The position numbers and the translations under genes are program-made. 64,000 nucleotides of DNA, from NCBI GenBank assembly GCA_037157565.1, contig JAZHRO010000055.1, positions 39,649,001-39,713,000 on the forward strand, in the 5' to 3' direction. Positions within the stretch are counted from its first letter, which is position 1. Every line of letters starts with the position of its first letter. Of the stretch, positions 22,936-34,900 are shown piece after piece. The notes under the pieces are model-generated. The model saw only the letters and a list, made by a program, of their open reading frames with translations. It was not told the DNA's origin and did no database searches. The DNA comes from Thalassia testudinum. Lineage: Eukaryota > Streptophyta > Magnoliopsida > Alismatales > Hydrocharitaceae.

Positions 22936-24542
22936 TGATGAGTCTATTTTAATGGACTAATATTAAGCCTAAGTACCTTTAATCGTACCTTGTAGGTGTG
23001 TTAATAATTGTAATTAAGCTGTAGAAGAATTGTACGCATCATAATTTACGTTTATAACATTCTATAACTTAATATGTAATGATTTTATTATTTTTATGTG
23101 CAGGTATTATATTCAGAAAGAGCGAGGGTTGGGGAGCAAATTTTCCCAACAACTGGAGGAACTTTTCCCTTTCCTCCGACCGTCTCCTCCAACGCCCGCC
23201 GGCCAAAAATAGAAAAGGGATTTGCAAATCCCTTGATTGGCACACGCGGAGAGAGAGAAGAGTTTAAAAGAGAGGGGGCGACGTGGACTAGAGGAATCTT
23301 CCCCCTCTTGCGGGGAAAGGCTCTATCTTCTCCACCGCTCCTTCTCCACCGCATGCACTGTGTACTCAACGCACACAGCTCCACCTCCAGTCGCGCCTGC
23401 AAACGCTCCCAACTGCGCGCCTCACTGCAGGCGCACCTCCCTGCAGAGCGCTATCACGCCTCACTGCAACCGCTCACCTCCCTCCAGTGCCCCCTGCTGC
23501 AGGCGCTCATGCCAGCCCTGCCCGCGCGCCTTCCTCCCATCTCCAGTGCACCAAGCCCGCACGCAGCCAACTGCAGGCGCTGCGTGAAGACCGCCTCCCC
23601 CTCACAACGGTCTCTCATCCGCCCGCATGCCTACCTCCGTCCATCTGCAGGTGCACCCACAGGCGCTACCAACCACGCGCCTCACTGCAGGCACACCTCA
23701 CCGCAGCGCCCGCACACCCATCTGGACCGCCACGCTCACCCGCTCCATAGGCAGGCGCTACTACACCAGTAGGTGCGCGCCTGCCCATCCACTGCAGCGT
23801 GCCTACGCCTTCAGGTGCAGCACCGCTCGCCCTCGCCTGTCGGCGCGTGCCGCACCCGCCAGCGCCTTTACAGCCAGTCGTGCAGCTGCAGCAATCTCCA
23901 GCCACCTCCGGACGCCGCGTCACCGCCGTTGCGTAGCTCTCGTCAAGCCGCACCTCCATGCCGACTCTCGTGGCCAACCATGTGCGGCCACACACGCGAG
24001 AGCCGCACACGGGAGGAGAGAGGAGAAATCCTCAATTTTTCCCTCTATTAAAAATTACATTCAATGCCATTGTCAAGTTTATATTAATATTTTATTCTAG
24101 CCACATTGTACTGATGCACTCAGATTTTCTCGAAATTATTTTATTTGTGTTATGTGCATGTTTCTATCTTGAATTTCAAATTAGAAATGCATGAAAGTTG
24201 AATTCACATGATAAGCCAGTACACATGCATCTTACACATATTTTTGGGGCTTAATTTCTGATGTGAAAATTACATAAACACCCTTGAACTTTTAAAGAAA
24301 TTGCAAACTTCATTTAAAACAGCATTTTCCTTGCATTAAAGTTGCAGAAGAGTTTGCGAACTGTGTATTCCTTGACTCGTGAATTTATTACGCTAATTCC
24401 TCCATGTGGAGACGACCTAACTCTTCGTGGTTAGTTTTGAAAATTTAAATGTTTTGAAAAGTGATTTTCTACCACGCGATTAAATACAACAACACATCAT
24501 TTTATGATAAAGTTTTCAACGAAAATGAAGATCATTCTTTCA
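22936..24542 (+). repeat. 5' LTR of the Athila/Tat-like element
   Basis: Begins TGATGAGTC and ends TTCA. AT-rich ends surround a GC- and CpG-rich core (about 23150-24010) full of CTGCAGGCG-type words. ORFs of up to 224 codons pass through this core in overlapping frames, and similar ORFs exist in the 3' LTR; see findings. Confidence 0.88.
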
Positions 24543-24544
24543 AA

Positions 24545-24562
24545 TGGCGCCATTGCCAGGGA
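24545..24562 (+). promoter_or_regulatory. Primer binding site, TGGCGCC type
   Basis: TGGCGCCATTGCCAGGGA, two bases after the LTR end. It differs from the common Athila/Tat site TGGCGCCGTTGCCGGGGA by two G-to-A changes. Confidence 0.8.
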
Positions 24563-25715
24563 GGAAAAATTCCTATTAATTTTTCAGGAATTTTATGTTA
24601 TTTTTATGCTATTTTGAAAACTTTTCTGAATTATTAACTGTGGATTTTCTTCTGTGCAAAAACACGCGGCGAATGCGACGAGCTTGTACGGTGGAGACGA
24701 TCTTTTTGGTGGACCTTGAAGCCACCTGGAGGATGGCTACAGGAACACGTGGGCCTTGATCCCATGCACATAGGCTTATGGAGAAGCCTACTTCTAATTT
24801 AGGCAGTAGATCTTAGTTAGATTTAGTTAGATAGACATTAGAATTTAATTTCTGTCGTTTGGACCCTTGTTGGGTATTTTTGGGAACATGTCCCCAGTGC
24901 CACTTTATTTCTTATTGCTCTTGTATGCGGGAGCGTATTTTCAGGAGCGTGTTCCCATTTATTTAGATTACAGGATTATTTGAACTATTTTGAACTACAT
25001 TTAAGTTAGTTAGTTAAATTAGGTCTGTTTGCTATTATTATAAAAAAAAAAATCGAACTGCCTGCTAGAAGCTGCATATCTATAGGACGACCATCTAGGA
25101 CTGAATGGGCAGCATCTAATTTATCTTTATTGCATTGCATTCATTACTGCACGAAGAAAGCTGGAGTAAGGTACGTCTTCTCTTGAGCATTAATTACTTG
25201 TCATGCATATGCATTGAACCTAAATCTAAGACCACTAAAGTGCTTGAATCAAATTAATTCAGTGGTCACTTTAAACTAATTGGAACTGTTAAGATGTTAG
25301 ACTTTAAAATCTGTGATTAAAAATTATGTACAAAAGGATCCTGTTTGCGGAATTTCAAAAAAAAAAATCAAAACACGATTGTATGCTTGCACACTTGAGA
25401 CACTGTGCACCTCACATAAGGTCACTAGATAAATTTCTACCTCTCCTCTTTTGCACCACAAGGGAAGTTAGTCGAAAATCAACAAACCTATCCACCAAGT
25501 TACTTTGGTTCCTCGTGTGTGGGCTCGATTCGAGACTTCCATCCCTTGCGAGTAGGTTATAGGCACCAGCGAAGGTTGGCCTAGGAAGCGTAATTTTTGC
25601 AAAACTTGTTTAGCCACCAACTAAACATACAATCTACTAAAAATAGATCCTGTTGAATTTGCGTTTGCTTTGACAATAGAACTCTCTAGGAAGTTTTCTG
25701 CTTATATTTTGAATT
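24563..25715 (+). other. 5' internal non-coding region
   Basis: AT-rich leader between primer site and ORF. A short open frame at 25326-25562 has no recognisable content. Nothing else was identified. Confidence 0.55.
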
Positions 25716-27592
25716 TTGCTAAATCCTAAGAGAGTTAAAATTATTTTGCTTAAAGAAATGGATTACTCTTACTCCTATCATTTAGATTATCAGAATCAAT
25801 ACTTCCCATCTTTTAATCAGGATCCCATGCTCCGAGCGTATCCATCCTTTGATGGGTACATTGACAATTCATGGGATCATTCTCATTCTTACCCTCGGAG
25901 TACCGGCTTGATAACTCCCACTTTTGAGCAGAGCCTAGGAGCGGGATTTTTCGATCCTGAAATCCATACTTCCATGCAAACACCCAACCCTCCCACCCTT
26001 CATGATTTTCTGCATCGAGGTTGGACCGGCACCCCTAGGCAACCAGAGCCTGAAATTGACTATCCTCCTTAACCTGATAATAGTGGCCTCTCCTCTTTTA
26101 TAATAAAAATGCAAAAACAGCAAAAGGAAATAATGGAATCAATGGGAGAGATGTTGAGGAATAGTCAACACTTAAATGAAGAAATAAGACAACTTAGCTA
26201 CACGCTTCCTAATAGTTCTGATCCCTACCCATACGATCATGATCATGAAAATAATTCTGAGGAACCTAATGACAATAGGGATCCAATTTTATGTAGCTAT
26301 CACTTAGACTCTCCCAATGAGACACAGCCACTAGAGCACAATGATCATAGTGATTATCCACTTGAATACATTGGAATCAAAAGCAAGGGAAGATGGTATC
26401 TCTTGTGGATCTTGACCTCAATGACGGTATTCTCCTTACCCCTACCAACCTAGGTCAAGGTTATATTGTTCCTATCACTTCCTCTCTTGATTATTTGGTG
26501 CTATCCCATTCTACTCTTAGTGAGCCTACTCCTGACCCTCCACTTAGGGAATCAACACCTACCATTCAATATTCTGAGGATTCAAATGCACCTAATGAAG
26601 TTGACCCTAAGGGAATAGAGGATGATCAATTATGGTCTCAGGGATATGAAGAGTCTAATTCAGAGGATGAGGATACCCCAACAGAGGAACTTGGACTGAA
26701 AATCTGGAGTGAATCACAGGAGAATTATTTATCATTTGAGGACTTACCTCCAGAGGGTAGAAATAATATAATTAAATCCAGATTCCTCCTTTCTTTTAAG
26801 AGTCATCCTCCATCAAAACAGGAGTTGAGATTAGAGGAGGACAAACAAAATAATGAGAAGTCTATGAGAGACTCTCAGGAACAAAACACGTCAATTGAGG
26901 ATTTATACCCCGAGAAGAATGACGAATTCAATGATATAGGCTTCCTCCAAAATATTAAGACTGATCCTCCTTTAGAAATAATTGAGAATACTGATCCAAC
27001 TCCTATTGAATCACATATACACCCCGACAAATATTTGAGTGAACCAAACAAATCTGGGGATGAGTTGAATGATAATGATTCTTACATTTTGACCTTGCCA
27101 TCAAAAAGTTGTAATTTGGAGTCTACCCTTGATTCAAATATGACTCCGATCATTAATGCTAGGTAGGATAACTTGAAGTTGTCTACTACTGTTAGGGAGT
27201 GTACACAATTCGAATCATTGTTGGAATTGGACCTAACACCAACTAAGCCCTCATTGGACTTAACCATTACCTTCCAACACTACAAACAACCCTTATACTC
27301 CCTAACTGATCCTTGGCTCAGATCTCTGCTCATGTACATTCTTTCTGAAGAATATATCAGGCTACTACATCCTAGAGTAGAATGGCGAGTGTGGATTTAT
27401 GCTTGTACTTTTACTCTCGCCATTCAAGGGTTTGAACTAATTATGTGTATATCTTTTAAAACCCGTCCTGATCTGGAGGATCCTTCTTATCCTCCACTTA
27501 GTCCATTTCGTGAGGTCCCTTTTCATATTCCGTTTATTATTCTTAGACCTCCCAAGGTAGCCAACGAGATTTTCTATTTTCATTTCTTCTAG
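25716..27592 (+). pseudogene. Unrecognised acidic protein of the element
   Basis: One long interrupted frame of about 620 codons. It may start at 25716 or at Met 25758, just before a Tyr/Ser/Asp-rich start (MDYSYSYHLDYQNQYF). A TAA at 26070-26072, a frameshift near 26393-26450 and a TAG at 27164-27166 break it. The product is rich in Glu, Asp, Pro, Ser and Asn, with no zinc knuckle, no aspartic protease or polymerase motif and no obvious membrane span except a hydrophobic patch near the end (27400-27450). The element at 60681-61961 has an analogous Tyr/Pro-rich then acidic ORF in the same position. I do not recognise the family; a highly diverged gag is possible. Confidence 0.6.
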
Positions 27593-29316
27593 CGAGCATT
27601 TAGAATTACATTGCATCATCAGCTCGCCAACATCCGTGGTTACCTATTTTCTAGGCCTGCGCTGTTACGCATATTCTTAGGGCCTAACTTTTTTTGTCTA
27701 GAACCTGACTTACAGGTTCCTTATAAGTCTGGCTGCTGACAGAAAATGCAGCACTTGTTGGGAGGCAACCTAGCAAACAATGTCAGGTGATATTTTTCTT
27801 TTCTCCTCCTATTTTAATTTTACAATGGGGACATTGTAGGATTTAGGCATTGGGGAGTGCATTTGCATTTTAGGAAGTATTCATGCATTTAGATTAGCAT
27901 AAAAAAAAATTCTTTTTTTGAGCTGAATGGGTTAGTCCCTAGCAAAATACCTTTGTTATTGGAGGTTCTTCTTCTGGAATTATTTCTTAAGTTTAGAATC
28001 CAGTACATTTATTTCACGTGCACGTAGATTTGGTAATGGATCCTTGAGGAAAACCAATGAGCATTTGTAAGTCTACTGAACCCTTGGACAGTTCATAGGG
28101 AGTCATACATACTATCTTCTAATAGATCTACCTCATATATGTGAGAAGAAAGTAGAGAGATTATTGGTGCGCTAAGTCTAGTGCAAGGACTCTTAAGTTT
28201 TGGATAATTAGATGATGATACTTCAGAGTTAGGCATAGTTTTCACTCTCTGTTCCTGTGTGCATATTTTGTGTGAATTCCTGAGAGTCACCAAATAAGGC
28301 AGATACACAGAGATTGAGTCTTAATAAAGCTATAACTATGGTGGATGGTTACGACCGTCCTTCATAGAGTTCTCAGCTGAAGGAGGGTAATAATGTCAAA
28401 GGTCAGAAATACGCCTGTCCGATCCATTCATTCCCGATGCCGAGAATAGGCACTTCCACCAAATAAGCCACACAACTTCCTTTTGATCATCATCATCCCT
28501 AATAATGCCTCGTAAATAAAAGGCCGTATTGTGTTGTGTTGATTGAAAAAGAAACAAAAATGAGAAGAAAAAATAATAATAATAATAATAAAGGAAAAGA
28601 GAAAAGAAGAAGAAAAAGAAGAAATAGTTATATTACAAAAAAAAAAGTCCAAGTTTATGATGTAACACTATTTCTGAGGCAGCAGAACATCTATCGTATT
28701 CTACCAAATATGACCCATACCTACCTTCTAGTATTTCTGATTGCCTGAATACTGGTTGAGAACTCTAACTTAGTTATAGAGTTATTAGAACTTTAATTGA
28801 AGTGTAGATGCCATGTGAGGCCACCAAATAGTGAGTATAATTTCTAAATCTGGCAAGATTCGTGATCTCAGAAAGAAAGAGAGAGAGTGCCCAGGAACAT
28901 CAAGAGAGCACAATTGTGTAGCCTCTCTCAGAGTTGACTTATCTAATAGTCTAGAGAGCTAGAGTCTGCAGTACTAGACTATATGTAGCACTAGATGAGT
29001 GTGTACCACAAAATACAAATCCATTCAACTCGTTATCTCCTACCTAAGCCAAACGTCGGGGTCAAATTACAGATTATCGTCTACTTTATCCCCGAGGGAA
29101 GTAATTGCCTATCTCGTCAGAAATTTTTGCCAAGGGTGATGTACGAACTCCAAATGCGAATTGGCTCTTTCACTTGGATCTGTTTACTAGGCTATCAACA
29201 CTTCATGTTTGTCTGGATTTCTAAAGCTTTGAAGTAAGAAAAGAAGAAATCTTCTGATTACTTCTATTATTTTTCATTTTTGCTAAGGACTAGCAAATCT
29301 TAGGCATGAGGGTATT
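27593..29316 (+). other. 3' non-coding region with conserved hairpin and purine tract
   Basis: Contains TTGTTGGGAGGCAACC (27755-27770), also seen near 36593, then the hairpin TACAATG-GGGA-CATTGTA (27821-27838) and a GGCATTGGGGAGTG purine tract. Both motifs recur in related copies. An AAT microsatellite and A-rich run lie at 28568-28640. TTAGGCATGAGGGTATT just before 29317 is the likely plus-strand primer. Confidence 0.65.
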
Positions 29317-30913
29317 TGATGAGTTCATTTTAATGGACTAATATTAAGCCTAAGTACCTTTAATCGTACCTTGTAGGTGTATTAATAATTGCAATTAAGT
29401 TGTCGAAGAATTATACATATCATGATTTACGTTTATAACATTCTATAACTTAATATGTAATGATTTTATTATTTTTATGTGCAGGTATTATATTCAGAAA
29501 GAACAAGGGTTGGGGAGCAAATTTCCCCAACAACCGGAGGAACTTTTCCCTTTCCTCCAGCCGTCTCCTCCAACGCCCGCCAGCCAAAAATAGAAAAGGG
29601 ATTTGCAAATCCCTTGATTGGCGCACGCGGAGAGAGAGAAGAGTTAAAAAGCGAGGAGGCGACGTGGACTGGAGGAATCTTCCCCCCCTTACGGGGAAAG
29701 GCACTATCTTCTCCATCGCTCCTTCTCCACCACATGCACTATGTACTCAACGCACACCGCTCCACCTTCAGCCGCACCCGCAGGCGCTCCCAACCGCGCG
29801 TCTTATTGTAGGTGCACCTCCCTGCAGAGCGCCATCACGCCTCACCGCAACCGCTCACCTCCCTCCAACGCCCCCTGCTGCAGGCGCTCACGCCACCCCT
29901 GCCCGCGTGCCTTCCTCCCATCTCCAGCGCACCAAACCCGCACGCCGCCAACTGCAAGCACTGCGTGCAGACCGCCTCCTCCTCACAACGGTCTCTCATC
30001 CGCCCGCGTGCCTACCTCCGTCCATCTGCAGGCGCACCCACAGGCGCTACCAACCATGCGCCTCACTGCAGGCGCACCTCACCGCAGCGCCCGCACGCCC
30101 ATATGGACCGCCACGCTCACCCGCTCCATAGGCAGGCGCTACCGCACCAGCAGGCGCACGCCCGCCCATCCACTGCAGCGTGCCTACGCCTTCAGGTGCA
30201 GCACCGCCCGCCCTCGCCCGTAGGTGTGCGTCGCACCCGCCAGCGCCTTCACAGCCAGTCGTGCAGCTGCAGCAGTCTCCGACCACCTCCGCCGGCCGTC
30301 GTCGACCACCTCCGGATGCCACGTCACCGTCGTCAGCACCTCCCTGCCGACTCTCACGGCCAACCGTGCGCGGCTGCACACGCGAGGAGAGAGGAGAAAT
30401 CCTCAATTTTTCCCTCTATTAAAAATTACATTCAATGCCATTGTCAAGTTTATATTAATATTTTATTCTAGCCACATTGTACTGATGCACTCAGATTTTC
30501 TCGAAATTATTTTATTTGAGTTATGTGCATGTTTCTATCTTGAATTTCAAATTAGAAATGCAGGAAAGTTGAATTCACATGATAAGCCAGTACACATGCA
30601 TCTTACACATATTTTTGGGGCTTAATTTCTGATGTGAAAATTGCATAAACACCCCTGAACTTTTAAAGAAATTGCAAACTTCATTTAAAATAGCATTTTC
30701 CTCGCATTAAAGTTGCAGAAGAGTTTGCGAACTGTGCATTCCTTGACTCGTGAATTTATTAGGCTAATTCCTCCCTGTGGAGATGACCTAACTCTTCGTG
30801 GTTAGTTTTGAAATTTTAAATGTTTTGAAAAGTGATTTTCTACCATGCGATTAAATACAACGACACATCATTTTATGATAAAGTTTTCAACGAAAACAAA
30901 GATCGTTCTTTCA
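29317..30913 (+). repeat. 3' LTR of the Athila/Tat-like element
   Basis: Begins TGATGAGTTC, ends TTCA, and is followed by the ATGAT duplication at 30914-30918. The GC-rich core (about 29530-30390) is conserved with the 5' LTR, with a roughly 90-bp length difference near 30290-30380. Confidence 0.88.
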
Positions 30914-30918
30914 ATGAT

Positions 30919-31764
30919 GCATGGCCGTGCGTCGACTTCAGATGTCTGAACCCCTACTTGACAGTCTGGATCCAACTCCAGATGTCCGACCTATCCTCCA
31001 GTCGTCTGGGAGTGCTTCCGGTCGTCTGGTAAGCTGTCCAGACGTCCGAGACGCGTGGGAGGGAATGACCCGCGCCTTCCCGAAGCTATCTCTGCACACG
31101 TCAGAACGTATCTTCTACATTTAGCTACGCAGATCGTAGCGGTGGTGCGGCCTGCATGGCCATAACCACAAGAGGGTCGTACCTTCGCAGAACACTGCTT
31201 TTAGACATCTGGTGTCATCACCAGACGTCCAATACGTCTTCTGGACGACACATCAGACGTCTGATTCTTGGAAAATCCCAGAACCAGACTACCTTCTGCT
31301 CCTCTTCGCCACGCGCAGCCACAGCCTCTCCTCCTCACCTGCAGCTCCAGCTGCAACAAGTGTCGAGGAAGTCTCCCCTGATGCGCTCCTCCTCCCGCAC
31401 GCGCCGCTCCGGCCGTGCGTCCTCCGGCGAGCTCCCATGAGCTAATGAGCTCAAGCTCTTTCTCCTCTCTTCACGCTGCCTCTCGCTCTCACGCTCTCTC
31501 TCACACTCGCCCCTCTCGCTACAGTGGAGAGGAAGGAGGGAAGGTGGCTGTGGTGGAGTGGGGAAGAAAGGAAGGGGGAGAGGGTCTTATATAAGGATGC
31601 ACTAGGGTTCTGCGGGGAGGGAAAAGAAGAGAGAGAAGAGGGAAAAAGGCAGCCTGCACACAGCCGCAGCGTGCAAATGCGAAGCTACGTACTAATTTTT
31701 CAATTTCCAAACGTCTGACCAGATGTCTGACCGACCGTTCAGACGTCTTAAAGGGCTCAGAACA
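30919..31764 (-). repeat. Truncated Tekay-family LTR, minus orientation
   Basis: Shares with the solo LTR the order of GACGTC-type motifs, the GATTCTTGGAAAATCCCAGAACC segment (compare 33885-33915) and GA/CT-rich tracts. It is interrupted by the solo LTR and resumes at 34482-34504. Its left part is missing; the Athila/Tat-like element lies at that edge. Confidence 0.6.
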
Positions 31765-34481
31765 TGTAACAACCCGATTCCCGAGTCCCTACGAGACACA
31801 AGAACCGGACCGACTCTACTAATCCCAAGACCTGGTCGTCCAACGAGGAAGTAACCAAAAGAGCAGTAAAATAAACCACATTCAGCATGAATATAACTAA
31901 CAGTACGAAAATACAGCAGTAAGAAAAGAAACCACTACAGTATGTACCACCACAACAATAGAACAACATTCATAACATAATATGAACTGCAGGTAAAGAA
32001 AAGTACAGCGGAAACAAGAACTACTCACTACAGTGGAACCAAAAAGAGGTACAAGAGAACAGTGGTAACTCTACTGGACCCTACTCGGCCCAGCATCCTC
32101 TACAGCCGCTGACCCTGGCTGCTCAACACCTGGTCCTGAAAGGTAACGAGTGTAACACGTCAGCAAAACGCTGAGTAGAGTGGTAGCTAAACTAAAGAAA
32201 CAGTAAAGTGTACAGTAGCTGTTTTAATTTTCTTCCTTTCTTTATTTACATCCTTCTATTGTTTCACAAATTATCTATTTCTCAGATCCTTCACTTGATC
32301 TCGAATGTTCCTCGTGGGAACGATCTTGATTGCAGTCTTTTCCGAACAGTAGAAGTAGCACGTGGTGCTCTCCTGGCTGGGAGAGTCCCCCGTGGTGATC
32401 CTACTCTCAGTCAACCACCCCAAGGTCACTAACAGACGTAACGGTGACTACAGCACGCGCGGTAAACTCACGGGTAGCTAACCCGCACTGGCACGCAGTC
32501 AGTCGTTTCCGTTAATGGGTGCGCCCAAAGCACAGCACGGAACTAGTACAGGGCAGAGCCCTCTCAGTAATAGGGGTCCAACCCCTCCACAGTAACCAAA
32601 TAGGGGCCTTGCCCCTCCACAGTCCGCGCACCCTCGCCTGACTACCCTGGTTTGCCCCAGTGGGCCTAACAAGTCGGTGTAGGTGGCTAGCAGAACCCCG
32701 GGGCCCGTGGGGTAGCTAGTACCTCCCTACACTAGTATCTCTCCTCGGTACTACGTACACGAGGGCCAGCAAGTCGGTACAGAGTGGCCAGTCCTAACCC
32801 CAGGTCCCTGGGGCGGCTGGCTCCGCTCTGCACTAAACAGGGGGATAGTCGCTCTCCTTGGTACTCCGTACTCAAGGGCCAGCTCACTTCCCCAATTCTA
32901 TTCCATTCACTTTCCAGGAGTTCTACTCCTAATTCCCCATAGGGTTCCAGCTCTTTTAACTCAGAACATCAAGGTTTCACTTTCCAGTTTCACGTTCTTA
33001 CAATCCATATTCTCAATCACGTTTATTTATTCATAACAGGCAGCTGTTAATTCAATTCACAGGAAGCTATTATTTCCTTTCCACATTTTCCAAGACTGCA
33101 GTATTCATACATTCCACTAGTTTTCCCATCCTAGGATTCATGCCATATCCTAGGATCTATCATACAATCTAGTTTTCCAGCCCTAGGATTCATGCAACAC
33201 CCTAGGATCTACCATTCAATCTATTTCTCATTCCTAGGATTCATGCAATGTCCTAGGTTCTATTTTTGGTTTCATAATTTAACAGATTATACTTAAAGCC
33301 ACTCTACCGGTTACAACAGGCGAACTGGGGGCGTGGTCGGGAATCCCGCGTGCCTCCGCAACCGCCGAGACTGCAACGGAATGGGGTCCTATCATGAGGA
33401 TTAAACACAAGGAATTTCTCAAAATAGTATACAGCTACTGTAGACAGGTAGAGGATTTAATTCCAAAAAGAACGTAACTCGAAACGTGGAAAACGGAACC
33501 CGAACGGGCCCTAAACGGGTCGAAAACGACGAAACAGTGCAAAATCAGACGTCTGGAACTTATTCCAGACGTCTTAAAAAGTTGATCAGGGGTTACCTTG
33601 CTCCGCGTGGTCTCTCAAACGTCCAGAATCCTGCGGGGGCATCTGGCCTAGTTCCCAGACGTCCGATGGTCACCCAGGACGTCTGGAAGTAGTTCCTACC
33701 GTCTGGCACTGCAGCCAGACGTCTGATTCGCGTTGGATGCGAATCTCAGAACCTATGCGTACCCATTTCCTCTCTCTCTTAGTACGGTCAGTCGAAGGGA
33801 AGGAAGAAGAGGGAAAAAGTCACCTTTCAGACGTCTGGACAGTCTTCCAGACGTCGTTCCCGTCGTCTAGCTAGAAGCACAGACGTTTGATTCTGGAAAA
33901 TTTTCCAGAACCAGGGGCCAATCGCCCTCCGCTCGCGACGCCCGACCGCGCTGCGAGTGCTCTGCCTGCTGCTCGAGCCGCAGCAGTCCTCCCGCGTCGC
34001 TCCGCACCCGCTGCGCCCCCTGCCGGCCGGCCCTAGCAGCCCCGGTGAGCTCGCCCTCACGGTCGAGCGCCTCTCCCACGCGTAGCACCTCCTCCCACAC
34101 TCACCGTGGCTGTCGCTGCAGCTGCACCCTCGCGCTCGCTCTCGTGCACTAGCTGAAGGAGAAGAGGAAGGAGGCGGAGGTGACGGGAGTGAGGGAGAGG
34201 CGTGGCCCTTTTAAGGCCGCGCGAGGAGGAGAGAGAGAACGCGGCAGAGGCATCTGCGGCGGCAGGAGAGAGGGAAAAAGAGGGAGAGAGAGAGAAAACG
34301 CAAGTCTGCACGCTCAGGCGTGCAGACAAACAGTAGCGTGCCAAAATAACCGATTTCCAGACGTTTGGAAATGATCCCAGACGTCTGGACCGACGTTTGT
34401 AAGTGATTCCAGACGTCTGGTATGACGTCTGGGCTACCTCCCGGACGTCTTAAAAGACGTCTGGAGTGCCCGTTCGTAACA
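31765..34481 (-). repeat. Solo LTR of the Tekay family, minus orientation
   Basis: A 2717-bp LTR. Its minus strand starts TGTTACG and ends GGTTGTTACA. GAACA occurs on both sides (31760-31764 and 34482-34486), a perfect target duplication. The 31765-31870 part is the reverse complement of the LTR ends at 962 and 8697. No internal sequence is present, so LTR-LTR recombination removed the body. Motifs CCAGACGTCTGG are well preserved at 33540-33730, 33826-33890 and 34355-34460. Confidence 0.85.
33540..34460 (-). repeat. Best-preserved CCAGACGTCTGG motif cluster
   Basis: At least ten sites with an exact GACGTC core and several full AGACGTCTGG words, grouped in three blocks (33540-33730, 33826-33890, 34355-34460) separated by GC-rich and GA-rich DNA. 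It lies near the U3 start of the solo LTR. Confidence 0.75.
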
Positions 34482-34504
34482 GAACATAACGGGTCTTTAC
34501 AACA

Positions 34505-34900
34505 TTTGTAATGAAACATTCGCTATGGAAGAGAACTCGGAGAGAGATGAAATTTTGGATCTTAAGGCTCCTGTACTCTTGAAAAAATAAACTTTTTATA
34601 AGGACCCTTATGATCCCTTCAAATCAGACTGCAAGCAAAAACTCATAGAACCCGAGCATGTTCAAGCACGAGATCATCATTCTAGACTTCATTGTCACGG
34701 GGCACATACACTTTACATCACACATTTATCCAGTGTCTGATCCTTTACACTTGGGTTACATCTAAATAAACCTCAAATCACACCCCATTTACACGAACTG
34801 AAAAATCCGTGGATACATTCATTTTACATCCACTATCTCACAAGTATTCATCTTTTTGGAATAGGGTTTCACCATCAGTTTGTCCACTTTTGTGGACATC
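34505..34900 (+). repeat. Athila-like internal remnant, left of CACTA
   Basis: Decayed sequence similar to 62005-62110 of the third element (words such as AGGACCCTTATGA and the AAGCAAAAA block). The matching right part starts at 36481, beyond the CACTA insertion. No usable ORF. Confidence 0.5.

Larger units (their letters stand above)
22936..30913 (+). mobile_element. Complete non-autonomous Athila/Tat-like element
   Basis: A 7.98 kb element with LTRs of about 1600 bp, perfect 5-bp target duplications (ATGAT), and a primer site of TGGCGCC type used by Athila/Tat lineages. The internal region has one ORF-like tract (25716-27592) with no gag or pol similarity I can see. A long AT-rich 3' non-coding region follows, with a purine-rich tract before the 3' LTR. 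It must rely on enzymes from another element. LTRs differ by roughly 6 per 100 bases in the first 260 bp, so the insertion is moderately old. Confidence 0.85.

Noticed and set aside
23098..23772. 224-codon ORF and its overlapping partners in GC-rich DNA
   Set aside because: It lies inside an LTR, several frames are open at once, and the product is low-complexity Arg/His/Pro/Leu; kept as a finding but not annotated as a gene.
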